64,000 nt of DNA from Bacillus_AB infantis_B (GTDB taxonomy: Bacteria; Bacillota; Bacilli; Bacillales; Cytobacillaceae): contig NZ_VTER01000008.1 in the NCBI RefSeq assembly GCF_008180445.1, positions 132,647 through 196,646 of the forward strand, read 5' to 3'. Both the position numbers and the translations under genes were made by a program. Numbering within the stretch: position 1 is the stretch's first letter; each line of letters opens with the position of its first letter. The notes below the pieces were generated by a model. It did not search any database. It was not told the DNA's origin and was given only the letters and a program-made list of their open reading frames with translations. Below are positions 17,166-25,607 of the stretch, one piece after another.

Positions 17166-17804
17166 ATGAAATATCTTGCCTTAATGATTGCTGCATTCAT
17201 GCTGATCTCATTCCAGATTGTCCAAAATCCCGGAAAACAAGCATTTGCCAAGACGATTGATAATGTCAATATATATACTGTAAAAGAAGAGGATACCCTT
17301 TCAAAGCTCAGCGGGAAATTTGGTGTAGCTGAGAAGGAAATACAGAAGGCGAATTACAAAAAGGATGAAAAGATTTCGGCCGGAGATAAGCTCATCATTC
17401 CGTCTGCTCCAAAGAAAAAGAAGCGAAAGACAGAACCAAAGGTCAGCTTATCTACAAAAGAAAAGGATCTTTTGGCAAGGCTTGTGCATGCCGAAGCCAA
17501 AGGGGAGCCGCATGCCGGAAAAGTCGCTGTGGCCGAAGTTGTCCTCAATCGAATGAAGGATGAAAAGTTTCCGGATACAGTTAAAGAAGTAATATACGAA
17601 GACAGGCAATTCGAGCCTGTGGACAATGGGATGATCAACAAGCCTGCAGGGAAGGATTCACAGAAAGCTGTCCAGGAAGCCCTGACAGAAGAAAGAAAAG
17701 ACGGTGAGTCCCTATTTTTCTTCAACCCTGCCCAGACTAACAGTAAATGGCTCCGCACCAGGGCCGTAACAAAAGAAATCGGCAAGCACCGGTTTGCCAA
17801 ATAA
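17166..17804 (+). CDS. LysM domain, SleB/CwlJ-type cell wall hydrolase
   Basis: 212 residues: signal peptide (LALMIAAFMLISFQIV), one LysM repeat at about 38-80 (YTVKEEDTLSKLSGKF ... GDKLIIP), a Lys-rich linker and a Hydrolase_2 (SleB/CwlJ) domain at about 95-212 with the catalytic Glu in HAEAKGEPHAGKVAVAEVVLNR. Size and layout match YkvT-type proteins. It would cleave peptidoglycan, possibly at germination or sporulation. The start follows GGAGGAG. A shared bidirectional terminator separates it from the convergent ykvA-like gene. Confidence 0.88.
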   Translation: MKYLALMIAAFMLISFQIVQNPGKQAFAKTIDNVNIYTVKEEDTLSKLSGKFGVAEKEIQKANYKKDEKISAGDKLIIPSAPKKKKRKTEPKVSLSTKEKDLLARLVHAEAKGEPHAGKVAVAEVVLNRMKDEKFPDTVKEVIYEDRQFEPVDNGMINKPAGKDSQKAVQEALTEERKDGESLFFFNPAQTNSKWLRTRAVTKEIGKHRFAK

Positions 17805-17812
17805 AAAAAAAG

Positions 17813-17847
17813 AAAAAAACTCTTGTGGCTATACAAGAGTTTTTTTG
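17813..17847. terminator. Bidirectional terminator
   Basis: AAAAAAACTCTTG - TGGCTATA - CAAGAGTTTTTTT is a symmetric hairpin with A- and T-runs between convergent genes; it overlaps the last codons of the ykvA-like gene. Confidence 0.85.
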
Positions 17848-18275
17848 CTGTCTTCTTCCATTTCTATAATATTGTCCGGCTGTGTCTCTTTCCAGAGCTT
17901 AAATCTTTCAAGCTCATTAGTGATCTGCTTGATGATGAAGCCGATGATCGCTGCATCATCCAATATGCCGATTCCGGCAAGAAAGTCCGGGACTAAATCC
18001 AGGGGAGATACGAAATAGAGAATGCCCGCAATGACGGTCACGGCTGTTTTCGCAGAAATATCCCTATACTGTCCCTTTGAGTAGGCTTTAATGAGTTCAA
18101 ACAGCAGCTGCAGCTTATCCCAAACTTCAGACAGGGCATTTTTCTTAGAGTCGGCTTTTTTGCTTGCTTTGGAAAGCAGCCCGCTTGTCTTGCCCGGATC
18201 ATTTAAGTATTTGGCAGCGCGGGACTCATATTTTTTATATTCCTTTTCGTAATCTTCTTTTTTGAAAATCTTCAT
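17829..18275 (-). CDS. ykvA: YkvA-like DUF1232 membrane protein
   Basis: About 148 residues from the ATG at 18275; the ATG nine bases upstream overlaps the Shine-Dalgarno GGAAGG and is less likely. The DUF1232 core is AGILYFVSPLDLVPDFLAGIGILDDAAIIGFI. The N-terminus is charged and probably helical. The family is widespread but its function is unknown. The last residues (DSKKTLV) are encoded inside the terminator hairpin. Confidence 0.85.
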   Translation of the reverse strand: MKIFKKEDYEKEYKKYESRAAKYLNDPGKTSGLLSKASKKADSKKNALSEVWDKLQLLFELIKAYSKGQYRDISAKTAVTVIAGILYFVSPLDLVPDFLAGIGILDDAAIIGFIIKQITNELERFKLWKETQPDNIIEMEEDSKKTLV

Positions 18276-18380
18276 ATATAACATCCTTCCGGTTAAAAGA
18301 TTCTTTTTACTCTTTTATCCCATTTTCGGATGGTTGAACCCAGGAAAAGTTTATAATAGAGAAAAAAGCGAGGTGTCTTT

Positions 18381-19103
18381 ATGCTTTTACAATGGCTGAA
18401 AGAGTCAAGCTATACGGTAATATTGACCGGTGCAGGCATGTCAACGGAGAGCGGGCTGCCTGATTTCCGGTCAGCAGGCAGCGGGTTAGCGAATACGATG
18501 GAATATGGGAGAATTGCCAGTACAGAAGCACTCAACCATCATGTTAATGAATTCATTGAATTTTATCGCAGCAGAGTCATGGGTCTGAAGGAATGCAGTC
18601 CCCATGCCGGGCATTATATACTGGCAGACTGGGAAAACAGAGGGATCATCAAAAGCATCATCACCCAGAATGTGGACGGATTCCATCAGGAGGCAGGGAG
18701 CAAAAATGTGGCTGAACTGCATGGTACACTGCAGCAGGTCCATTGCCAGACATGCGGGAAAACATTCCCGAATGATGAATATATAGATGAGCATTTCCGG
18801 TGCAGTGATTGCGGGGGGATTTTGCGGCCGTCCATCGTCCTTTTTGGGGAGATGCTCCCCGAGGAAGCTATTGATTTTGCCGCTGCAGAGTCAGAGAAAG
18901 CTGATCTTTTCATTGTCCTTGGCTCATCCCTCTCTGTCACTCCTGCCAATCAGTTTCCGCTCATTGCCAAGCAGTGTGGTGCAAAACTGGTTATAATTAA
19001 TATGGATCCTACTGATTTGGACCTTTACGCGGACGAAGTCATCAACGGAGAAAAAGCTGGAGAACTGCTGAAAGAGCTTGATGCAGAACTAGGAAAAATG
19101 TGA
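18381..19103 (+). CDS. srtN: NAD-dependent protein deacylase, Sir2 family
   Basis: A 240-residue sirtuin, the usual bacterial length. NAD-binding GAGMSTESGLPDFRS is at 17-31, TQNVDG at 95-100, catalytic His in LHGT (114), and the zinc Cys at 122, 125, 141 and 144 (CxxC-x15-CxxC); GSSLSVTPANQFP follows. It removes acetyl groups from lysines using NAD+. It is monocistronic with its own terminator. Confidence 0.92.
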   Translation: MLLQWLKESSYTVILTGAGMSTESGLPDFRSAGSGLANTMEYGRIASTEALNHHVNEFIEFYRSRVMGLKECSPHAGHYILADWENRGIIKSIITQNVDGFHQEAGSKNVAELHGTLQQVHCQTCGKTFPNDEYIDEHFRCSDCGGILRPSIVLFGEMLPEEAIDFAAAESEKADLFIVLGSSLSVTPANQFPLIAKQCGAKLVIINMDPTDLDLYADEVINGEKAGELLKELDAELGKM

Positions 19104-19133
19104 AGCCTTCCATTACATTGGAGGCTTTTTTTA
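19103..19133 (+). terminator. Terminator after the sirtuin gene
   Basis: AAGCCTTCCA - TTACA - TTGGAGGCTT followed by TTTTTATT. Confidence 0.85.
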
Positions 19134-19161
19134 TTTGAAATTTTTCTAGTATAATAAATGA

Positions 19162-19190
19162 TTGACTGTCATGTATATACAAGATATAAT
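19162..19190 (+). promoter_or_regulatory. Sigma-A promoter of the tre operon
   Basis: TTGACT (19162-19167), a 17-bp spacer and TATAAT (19185-19190). The spacer contains the first TreR-type operator, so repressor binding would exclude RNA polymerase. Confidence 0.88.
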
Positions 19191-19217
19191 GAAAACGTAA
19201 ACACCATGTATATACAA
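19171..19217 (+). promoter_or_regulatory. Two TreR-type operators, 35 bp apart
   Basis: ATGTATATACAA occurs at 19171-19182 and again at 19206-19217, each one base away from the known TreR site TTGTATATACAA. The first lies in the promoter spacer, the second in the early transcribed region. treR itself is not in the window. Confidence 0.88.
19190..19203 (+). promoter_or_regulatory. CcpA cre-like site
   Basis: TGAAAACGTAAACA matches the cre consensus TGWAARCGYTWNCW at all but one position and lies between the two TreR operators, just downstream of the -10 box. Confidence 0.65.
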
Positions 19218-19331
19218 GTTTTCTTTGGAGTGAATGCTTAATGAGCTGCCTTCCAGCAAAGGATAATTTTGCAAGATGGGCAGATAATATGATTTAAATG
19301 AGCTCCCGGCCAGCATTTTTTTGCTTGCTAT

Positions 19332-19345
19332 TGAAAACGGTAACA
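19332..19345 (+). promoter_or_regulatory. Second cre-like site, next to the treP ribosome site
   Basis: TGAAAACGGTAACA matches the cre consensus with one mismatch and abuts the treP Shine-Dalgarno (AGGAGG). From there CcpA would act as a roadblock. Confidence 0.6.
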
Positions 19346-19358
19346 GGAGGAGAACAGC

Positions 19359-20762
19359 ATGAGCAATTACAGAGAATCTGCCGAGAGGATTGTAGAAGCA
19401 GTTGGCGGCAAAGAAAATATTGCAGCAGCCACGCACTGCGTAACACGGCTGCGGTTTGCATTGAAGGATGAAAGCAAAGTTGATAAAGAAGCATTGGAAA
19501 ATATAGATAGTGTGAAAGGTTCATTTTCTACAAACGGCCAATTCCAGGTGGTCATCGGCCAAGGCCTTGTTGATAAGGTATACAAGGAAATGGCAGCGGC
19601 TACAGGAATCGGTGAAGTGTCAAAAGAAGAAGTGAAAGCAGCTGCATCTGAAAAAATGAATCCGCTTCAAAGAGCAATCAAAACGCTGGCTGACATTTTC
19701 ATCCCTATTCTTCCGGCTATTGTTACAGCCGGCCTGCTGATGGGAATCAACAATATCATGACAGCGCCTGATATTTTTTATACAGGCAAATCGTTCATAG
19801 ACGTTCATCCAGGATGGGCTGACCTGGCAAATATCATCAATATGATAGCCAATACAGCGTTTGTATTTCTGCCGGGGCTGATCGGATGGAGTGCGGTCAA
19901 TCGTTTCGGCGGAAGTCCGCTTCTTGGCATGGTGCTCGGCCTGATGCTTGTCCACCCCGACTTGCTCAATGCATGGGGTTATGGTTCTGCTGATAAAGTT
20001 CCTGTATGGAACTTGTTTGGACTGGAGATAGAGAAAGTCGGCTATCAGGGGCAGGTGCTGCCTGTCCTGGTGGCATCCTACGTTTTGGCAAGGATTGAGA
20101 TATTCTTAAGGAAGAGAATCCCTGATTCAATCCAGCTGCTGACGGTCGCGCCGATTGCGCTGCTGGTCACTGGCTTCCTGTCTTTCATTGCAATCGGTCC
20201 TGTTACGTTTGCGATCGGAGGCTGGATCACTGACGGTGTTGTATCCATTTTTGATGCGGTTCCTGCTCTCGGAGGATTGATTTACGGCGGCCTTTATGCA
20301 CCGCTCGTTATTACAGGGATGCATCATACATTCCTGGCTGTAGATCTGCAGCTGATCGGGTCAATCGGCGGAACATTTCTCTGGCCGATGGTTGCATTAT
20401 CAAATATTGCCCAAGGTTCAGCATCGCTTGCAATGTTCTTCTTGAATAAAAATGAAAAAGTAAAAGGGCTTGCTGCAACTTCTTCACTTTCAGCTTTCCT
20501 CGGAGTTACAGAGCCAGCCATGTTCGGTGTGAACCTGCGCTTCAAATATCCGTTCATTGCAGCGGTCATCGGCTCTGCCCTGGGCGGCATGTTCATTACC
20601 ATTAAAGGGGTCATTGCTCCATCGATCGGAGTCGGCGGACTGCCTGCCTTTTTCTCAATCTTATCCGACAACTGGGGATCCTTTTTTATCGGTATGGCGA
20701 TCGTGCTGGTTGTGCCATTTGTGCTGACATTCCTGTTCGGCAAATTCAAAAAAGCTGAATGA
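19359..20762 (+). CDS. treP: PTS trehalose transporter EIIBC
   Basis: A 467-residue EIIB-EIIC fusion. The EIIB phosphorylation Cys is C27 in ATHCVTRLRF. The EIIC domain starts near residue 105 (NPLQRAIKTLADIFIPILPAIVTAGLLMG) and has about ten membrane segments, with the substrate loop near GGLYAPLVITGMHHTF. No EIIA is fused; a glucose-type EIIA elsewhere must serve it. It imports trehalose as trehalose-6-phosphate. TreR-type operators upstream and the phosphotrehalase downstream support trehalose over sucrose. Confidence 0.92.
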   Translation: MSNYRESAERIVEAVGGKENIAAATHCVTRLRFALKDESKVDKEALENIDSVKGSFSTNGQFQVVIGQGLVDKVYKEMAAATGIGEVSKEEVKAAASEKMNPLQRAIKTLADIFIPILPAIVTAGLLMGINNIMTAPDIFYTGKSFIDVHPGWADLANIINMIANTAFVFLPGLIGWSAVNRFGGSPLLGMVLGLMLVHPDLLNAWGYGSADKVPVWNLFGLEIEKVGYQGQVLPVLVASYVLARIEIFLRKRIPDSIQLLTVAPIALLVTGFLSFIAIGPVTFAIGGWITDGVVSIFDAVPALGGLIYGGLYAPLVITGMHHTFLAVDLQLIGSIGGTFLWPMVALSNIAQGSASLAMFFLNKNEKVKGLAATSSLSAFLGVTEPAMFGVNLRFKYPFIAAVIGSALGGMFITIKGVIAPSIGVGGLPAFFSILSDNWGSFFIGMAIVLVVPFVLTFLFGKFKKAE

Positions 20763-20768
20763 TTATTC

Positions 20769-20801
20769 CGGTACCATGGATAAAGCCTATCCATGGTACC
20801 G
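20769..20801 (+). other. Intercistronic stem-loop between treP and malL
   Basis: CGGTACCATGGATA and TATCCATGGTACCG form a perfect 14-bp stem with a 5-base loop and no T-run after it. It may stabilise the treP message or act as a processing site rather than as a terminator. Confidence 0.65.
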
Positions 20802-20842
20802 CTATTTACATAACGTACTGAGAAATAATGGGAGGTTTTAAA

Positions 20843-22525
20843 ATGACAGCGCAATGGTGGAAAAAAAGCACTGTATACCAGATATATCCGAGGAGCTTCA
20901 TGGACAGCAATGGTGATGGCATAGGCGATCTGCAGGGCATCATTTCAAGGCTGGACTATCTTAAAAAACTGGGGATAGATGTCATCTGGCTGTCGCCTGT
21001 TTATCAATCACCCAATGATGATAATGGCTATGATATTAGCGATTATAAAAATATCATGGACGAGTTCGGGACCATGGATGATTGGGAAGAGCTGCTCAGC
21101 GAGATGCACCGCCGCGGAATGAAGCTGATCATGGACCTTGTCGTCAACCACAGCTCTGATGAGCATGCCTGGTTCATAGAAGCGAAGAAATCCAAAGAAA
21201 ATCCTTACAGGGATTATTATATTTGGCGCAAAGGGGAAAACGGCAGGGAGCCGAACAATTGGGGTTCCAATTTTGGAGGATCTGCATGGGAATATGACGA
21301 AAATTCTGGAGAATACTTCCTCCATTTGTTTTCAAAGAAGCAGCCTGATTTGAACTGGGAGAACCCTGCACTGAGGCAGGAAGTATATGATATGATGCAA
21401 TGGTGGCTCGATAAAGGAATAGATGGCTTCAGGATGGATGTGATTAATTTCATCTCAAAGGAGGATGGCCTCCCGGATGATGAAGTGAAACCAGGAAAGA
21501 AATATGCATCAGGAAGCAAGTATTACCGGAATGGCCCGAGAATCCATGAATATCTCCAGGAAATGAACGAAAAAGTCCTTTCGCATTATGATGTGATGAC
21601 TGTCGGAGAGATGCCTGGGGTCAAGCCTGAAATGGCGCGTGAATATACAGGGGAAGACAGGAATGAACTGAATATGGTATTCCAATTTGAACATGTAAGC
21701 CTCGACAATGGGCCGGGGGGAAAGTGGGATCTTAAGCCGCTTGACCTTTCAGATCTGAAGAAAAGCCTGACAAAATGGCAGACCGAGCTTGAGGAAACGG
21801 GCTGGAATTCTTTATATTTCAATAACCATGACCAGCCGAGATCTGTATCAAGATTCGGCAATGATGGGGAATACCGCAAAGAATCAGCGAAAATGCTGGC
21901 CACCCTGCTGCATATGATGAAGGGCACCCCGTATGTGTATCAGGGCGAAGAAATCGGGATGACAAATGTTGAATTTACGGGTATAGGAGATTACCGGGAC
22001 ATTGAAACCCTTAATTATTTCCGTGAAGCGACAGAAGCGGGAGTGCCGGCAGGGAAAGCAATGGAAAGCATATACGCAAAAGGAAGGGACAACGCCAGAA
22101 CCCCTATGCAATGGGATTCCTCGGTAAATGCCGGTTTTACAAAAGGAACTCCCTGGATTGGCATGAATCCGAACTATAGTGATATAAATGCGGCGGAAGC
22201 CCTGGAAGATAAGAATTCCATTTTTTATTATTATCAGAGCCTGATCAGGCTCAGAAAAGAGCATGACATTATTGTCTATGGAAAATATGAACTGATATTG
22301 GAAGAAGATCCGGAAATTTATGCATACACACGGACCCTTGGCAGCCAGGTGCTTGTAGTTCTGTGTAATTTTTATGGAAATACGCGGAGACTGGTATTGC
22401 CTGAGGAGCTCAAAGAACTGAAATATTCCTGGCTGACAGGAAACTATGGCCCGGAAGGCGGGGAGGACATAGTGCCCCGGCAGCTTAAGCCGTATGAGGC
22501 GCTAGTCTTGATTGGCGAAAAATAA
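20843..22525 (+). CDS. malL: Oligo-1,6-glucosidase, GH13 (MalL type)
   Basis: 560 residues from the ATG at 20843, which follows GGGAGG; the ATG at 20828 precedes that site. A GH13 alpha-glucosidase with nucleophile D199 (GFRMDVINF), acid/base E256 (TVGEMPG) and D330 (FNNHDQPRS), the same spacing as known oligo-1,6-glucosidases. Val200 next to the nucleophile is the residue associated with isomaltose or sucrose rather than maltose preference. It is cytoplasmic, with no signal peptide. Its place between treP and treA is unusual, since trehalose-6-phosphate does not need it. Confidence 0.88.
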   Translation: MTAQWWKKSTVYQIYPRSFMDSNGDGIGDLQGIISRLDYLKKLGIDVIWLSPVYQSPNDDNGYDISDYKNIMDEFGTMDDWEELLSEMHRRGMKLIMDLVVNHSSDEHAWFIEAKKSKENPYRDYYIWRKGENGREPNNWGSNFGGSAWEYDENSGEYFLHLFSKKQPDLNWENPALRQEVYDMMQWWLDKGIDGFRMDVINFISKEDGLPDDEVKPGKKYASGSKYYRNGPRIHEYLQEMNEKVLSHYDVMTVGEMPGVKPEMAREYTGEDRNELNMVFQFEHVSLDNGPGGKWDLKPLDLSDLKKSLTKWQTELEETGWNSLYFNNHDQPRSVSRFGNDGEYRKESAKMLATLLHMMKGTPYVYQGEEIGMTNVEFTGIGDYRDIETLNYFREATEAGVPAGKAMESIYAKGRDNARTPMQWDSSVNAGFTKGTPWIGMNPNYSDINAAEALEDKNSIFYYYQSLIRLRKEHDIIVYGKYELILEEDPEIYAYTRTLGSQVLVVLCNFYGNTRRLVLPEELKELKYSWLTGNYGPEGGEDIVPRQLKPYEALVLIGEK

Positions 22526-22562
22526 GCAGACTAAATGAAAAAATATATGGCAGGTGGCAAAG

Positions 22563-24248
22563 ATGAAACAACCTTGGTGGAAGAAAGCGACAGTATATCA
22601 AATCTATCCGAAAAGCTTCAACGATACAACCGGCAGCGGCGTTGGTGATCTGCAGGGCATCATTGAAAAGCTGGATTATTTAAAGGAACTGGGCATTGAT
22701 GTTATCTGGCTGACGCCGATCTACCAGTCTCCACAGCGGGATAACGGGTATGATATCAGTGATTATTTCAGCATCCATGAAGAATACGGGACTATGGAAG
22801 AGTTCGATTCACTGCTTAAGGAAGCGCACAGCAGGGGAATCAAGGTTATCATGGATATTGTTGTAAACCATACGTCAACAGATCATCACTGGTTCCAGGA
22901 AGCAAGGAAATCAAAAGATAATCCTTACAGGGATTTTTATATCTGGAAGGAGCCTAAAGAGGATGGAAGCGCCCCGACCAACTGGGAGTCCAAGTTTGGC
23001 GGGAATGCATGGAAGCTTGATGAGGAGACAGGGCAGTACTATCTCCATCTGTTCGATGTAACCCAGGCAGATTTGAATTGGGAAAATGAAAAGCTCCGCC
23101 AGGAAGTGTACGATATGATGGACTTCTGGTTTGATAAAGGGGTGGACGGCTTCCGCCTGGATGTCATCAACTTGATATCCAAAGATCAGCGGTTCCCGGA
23201 TGACGACGGATCGCTTCCGCCTGGAGACGGCAGGAAGTTCTATACAGATGGGCCGCGAGTCCATGAATACATGCATGAAATGAACCGGGAGGTGTTTTCA
23301 AAGCATGACAGCATGACTGTAGGGGAAATGTCTTCTACAAGCATCGATCATTGCGTGAAATACTCGAATCCGGAACGGGAAGAGCTCAGCATGACCTTCA
23401 ATTTTCATCACTTGAAGGTAGATTATCCCGGCGGCGAGAAGTGGGCGCTTGCAGACTTCGATTTCCACGCTCTAAAGGATATCCTTTCCAAATGGCAGGT
23501 GGAGATGAACAAAGGCGGCGGCTGGAATGCCCTGTTCTGGTGCAACCATGACCAGCCCCGTGTTGTATCGAGGTACGGAGATGATGGGGAATATCACAGC
23601 AAATCAGCCAAGATGCTTGCATCTGCCATTCATATGATGCAAGGAACCCCTTATATCTATCAGGGCGAAGAATTTGGGATGACCAATCCGTATTTTGAAA
23701 ATATCAGCCAATACCGGGATGTTGAATCCTTGAATATCTTTGAAATTAAAAGAAAAGAAGGAGTGCCTGAGGAAGAAATCCTTAAAATACTCCAAAGTAA
23801 ATCGAGGGATAACTCAAGGACGCCTGTCCAATGGAATGATAGCAGAAATGCCGGCTTTACGGATGGAACTCCATGGATTGGCATTGCGGGCAATTACCAG
23901 GAAATCAACGCCGAAAAAGCGGTAAAAGATCCTGATTCCATTTTCCATCATTATAAAAAGCTGATCGGCCTCCGCAAAGAATTTGATATCATCACGTACG
24001 GTAATTATGAGCTGCTGCTGGAGGACCATCCGGAAATTTTTGCGTACCTCCGGAATGGCAAGGACGAAAAGCTTCTTGTACTTAATAATTTCTATGGAAG
24101 TGAAACAGTCTTTACACTTCCTGACAGGAAAATTGCTGATGATTATACAGCAGAGCTGCTGCTTTCAAATTACAGTGATGGACCCTCAGACATCAGGGAA
24201 ATTACATTAAAACCTTATGAATCAATCATTTTCCATTTGACTAAATAA
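22563..24248 (+). CDS. treA: Trehalose-6-phosphate hydrolase, GH13
   Basis: 561 residues from the ATG at 22563 after AGGTGG. The sequence is close to B. subtilis TreA as I remember it: PWWKKATVYQIYPKSFNDTT, DVTQADLNWENE, LPPGDGRKFYTDGPRVHE. Catalytic residues are D200, E255 and D330. It splits trehalose-6-phosphate to glucose and glucose-6-phosphate in the cytoplasm. It is the last gene of treP-malL-treA; the treR gene that follows treA in B. subtilis is absent here. Confidence 0.92.
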   Translation: MKQPWWKKATVYQIYPKSFNDTTGSGVGDLQGIIEKLDYLKELGIDVIWLTPIYQSPQRDNGYDISDYFSIHEEYGTMEEFDSLLKEAHSRGIKVIMDIVVNHTSTDHHWFQEARKSKDNPYRDFYIWKEPKEDGSAPTNWESKFGGNAWKLDEETGQYYLHLFDVTQADLNWENEKLRQEVYDMMDFWFDKGVDGFRLDVINLISKDQRFPDDDGSLPPGDGRKFYTDGPRVHEYMHEMNREVFSKHDSMTVGEMSSTSIDHCVKYSNPEREELSMTFNFHHLKVDYPGGEKWALADFDFHALKDILSKWQVEMNKGGGWNALFWCNHDQPRVVSRYGDDGEYHSKSAKMLASAIHMMQGTPYIYQGEEFGMTNPYFENISQYRDVESLNIFEIKRKEGVPEEEILKILQSKSRDNSRTPVQWNDSRNAGFTDGTPWIGIAGNYQEINAEKAVKDPDSIFHHYKKLIGLRKEFDIITYGNYELLLEDHPEIFAYLRNGKDEKLLVLNNFYGSETVFTLPDRKIADDYTAELLLSNYSDGPSDIREITLKPYESIIFHLTK

Positions 24249-24249
24249 G

Positions 24250-24277
24250 AAAAGACAGGCTGCCGGCCTGTCTTTTT
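24250..24277. terminator. Terminator between treA and nupC
   Basis: AAAAGACAGGC - TGCC - GGCCTGTCTTTTT between convergent genes. Confidence 0.85.
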
Positions 24278-24287
24278 CCTTAATTGA

Positions 24288-25505
24288 TTAGAAAAGCATC
24301 CCTGCAATCGCAGCACTGAGGAGCGATGCGAGTGCTCCTGCGATGACGGATCTTATCCCAAGCCGGGCGATATCGGCCCTTCGGTTCGGGGCAAGATTGC
24401 CCAGCCCGCCAAGAAGGATGGCAAGGGAAGAGATATTGGCAAATCCGCATAGAGCAAAACTGATGATGGCAACGGTCTTATCCGTAAGATCCGGAATTAC
24501 CGGAGCGAAGGAGGAATAGGCAACAAATTCATTCAGGATCAGTTTTTGACCGATAAAGTTTCCTGCCTCTACAGCCTCTGCCCATGGAACTCCAATGGCA
24601 AAAGCAAGCGGGGAAAAGATATAGCCGAGAATGAGCTGAAGCGTCAGATCCCCAAATCCGAACCAGCTGCCGATCCAGCCAAGCAAACCATTCAGCAGTG
24701 CAACAAGTGCAATGAACGCAAGAAGCATGGCACCGATATTGAGAGCCAGCTGCAGGCCGACACTGGCACCTTTTGCGGCTGCATCAATAACATTCGTCGA
24801 ATCGCTGTCATTTTCCATTTCCAATTCTTTTGGCTCTTCCTTCTTCTCTGTTTCTGGAAAAATGATCTTAGCCATGATCAGCCCTGCCGGAGCAGCCATA
24901 AAGCTGGCTGCGAGAAGGTATTCAAGCGGTACGCCCAAAAGTGAATAGCCGACAAGAACTGATCCTGCTACAGAAGCGAGCCCTCCTGTCATGACGGCAA
25001 ACAGCTCAGAGTTTGTCATTTGGCCGATATAGGGGCGGATAACGAGAGGCGCCTCTGTCTGGCCTACAAAAATATTTGCCGCCGCTGACATGGATTCCGC
25101 CTTTCGGGTGCCGAGAAGCCAGGATAATCCCCCGCCAAGGATTTTTATGATGAACTGCATGATCTTCAAGTAGTACAGGACCGATATAAGGGCGGAGAAA
25201 AAAATGACAATCGGCAATACCTGAAAAGCGAAAACATATGTAACCCCGGATCCTTCAGCAAAGAGCCCGCCAAATAGAAAGTTAATGCCTTCATTGGCAT
25301 AATTGATGATGCTGTTGACTCCCATAGTCAGCCAGTTCAGAGCCTTGCGTCCTGCTTCCCATTTGAGGACCGCAAAGGCGAACAGGATCTGAATGGCCAG
25401 GCCTCCCAGGATTGTACGCGGATTGATTGCCCGCCTGTTGTTGGAAAGCAGCAAAGCGATGACCAGCACGGTCAGTATTCCGGCAATTCCCCAGATAAAA
25501 TTCAT
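24288..25505 (-). CDS. nupC: Concentrative nucleoside transporter, NupC type
   Basis: 405 residues from the ATG at 25505, preceded by GGAGTG; an ATG 36 bases upstream has no such site. CNT-family features: an N-terminal helix pair, a gate domain with FALCGFANISSLAILLGGLGNLAPNRR near the end, and the substrate-binding loop GQTEAPLVIRPY. About eight to ten membrane helices and an acidic loop (EKKEEPKELEMENDSDS) at about 215. It imports nucleosides with protons or sodium. It stands alone between terminators. Confidence 0.9.
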   Translation of the reverse strand: MNFIWGIAGILTVLVIALLLSNNRRAINPRTILGGLAIQILFAFAVLKWEAGRKALNWLTMGVNSIINYANEGINFLFGGLFAEGSGVTYVFAFQVLPIVIFFSALISVLYYLKIMQFIIKILGGGLSWLLGTRKAESMSAAANIFVGQTEAPLVIRPYIGQMTNSELFAVMTGGLASVAGSVLVGYSLLGVPLEYLLAASFMAAPAGLIMAKIIFPETEKKEEPKELEMENDSDSTNVIDAAAKGASVGLQLALNIGAMLLAFIALVALLNGLLGWIGSWFGFGDLTLQLILGYIFSPLAFAIGVPWAEAVEAGNFIGQKLILNEFVAYSSFAPVIPDLTDKTVAIISFALCGFANISSLAILLGGLGNLAPNRRADIARLGIRSVIAGALASLLSAAIAGMLF

Positions 25506-25564
25506 TATAGCACTCCATTCTATGTTAATAGACGTATCCAATTAGTGCTATTTTGCCCGAGATT

Positions 25565-25605
25565 AAAAAAAGTATGGGCTCTATTTTCTCTGCCCATACT
25601 TTTTT
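25565..25605. terminator. Intrinsic terminator, symmetric
   Basis: AAAAAAAGTATGGGC and GCCCATACTTTTTT pair over a 12-base loop. It ends the yfhP-like gene on the minus strand; its A/T-run symmetry would also allow plus-strand activity. Confidence 0.85.
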
Positions 25606-25607
25606 GT

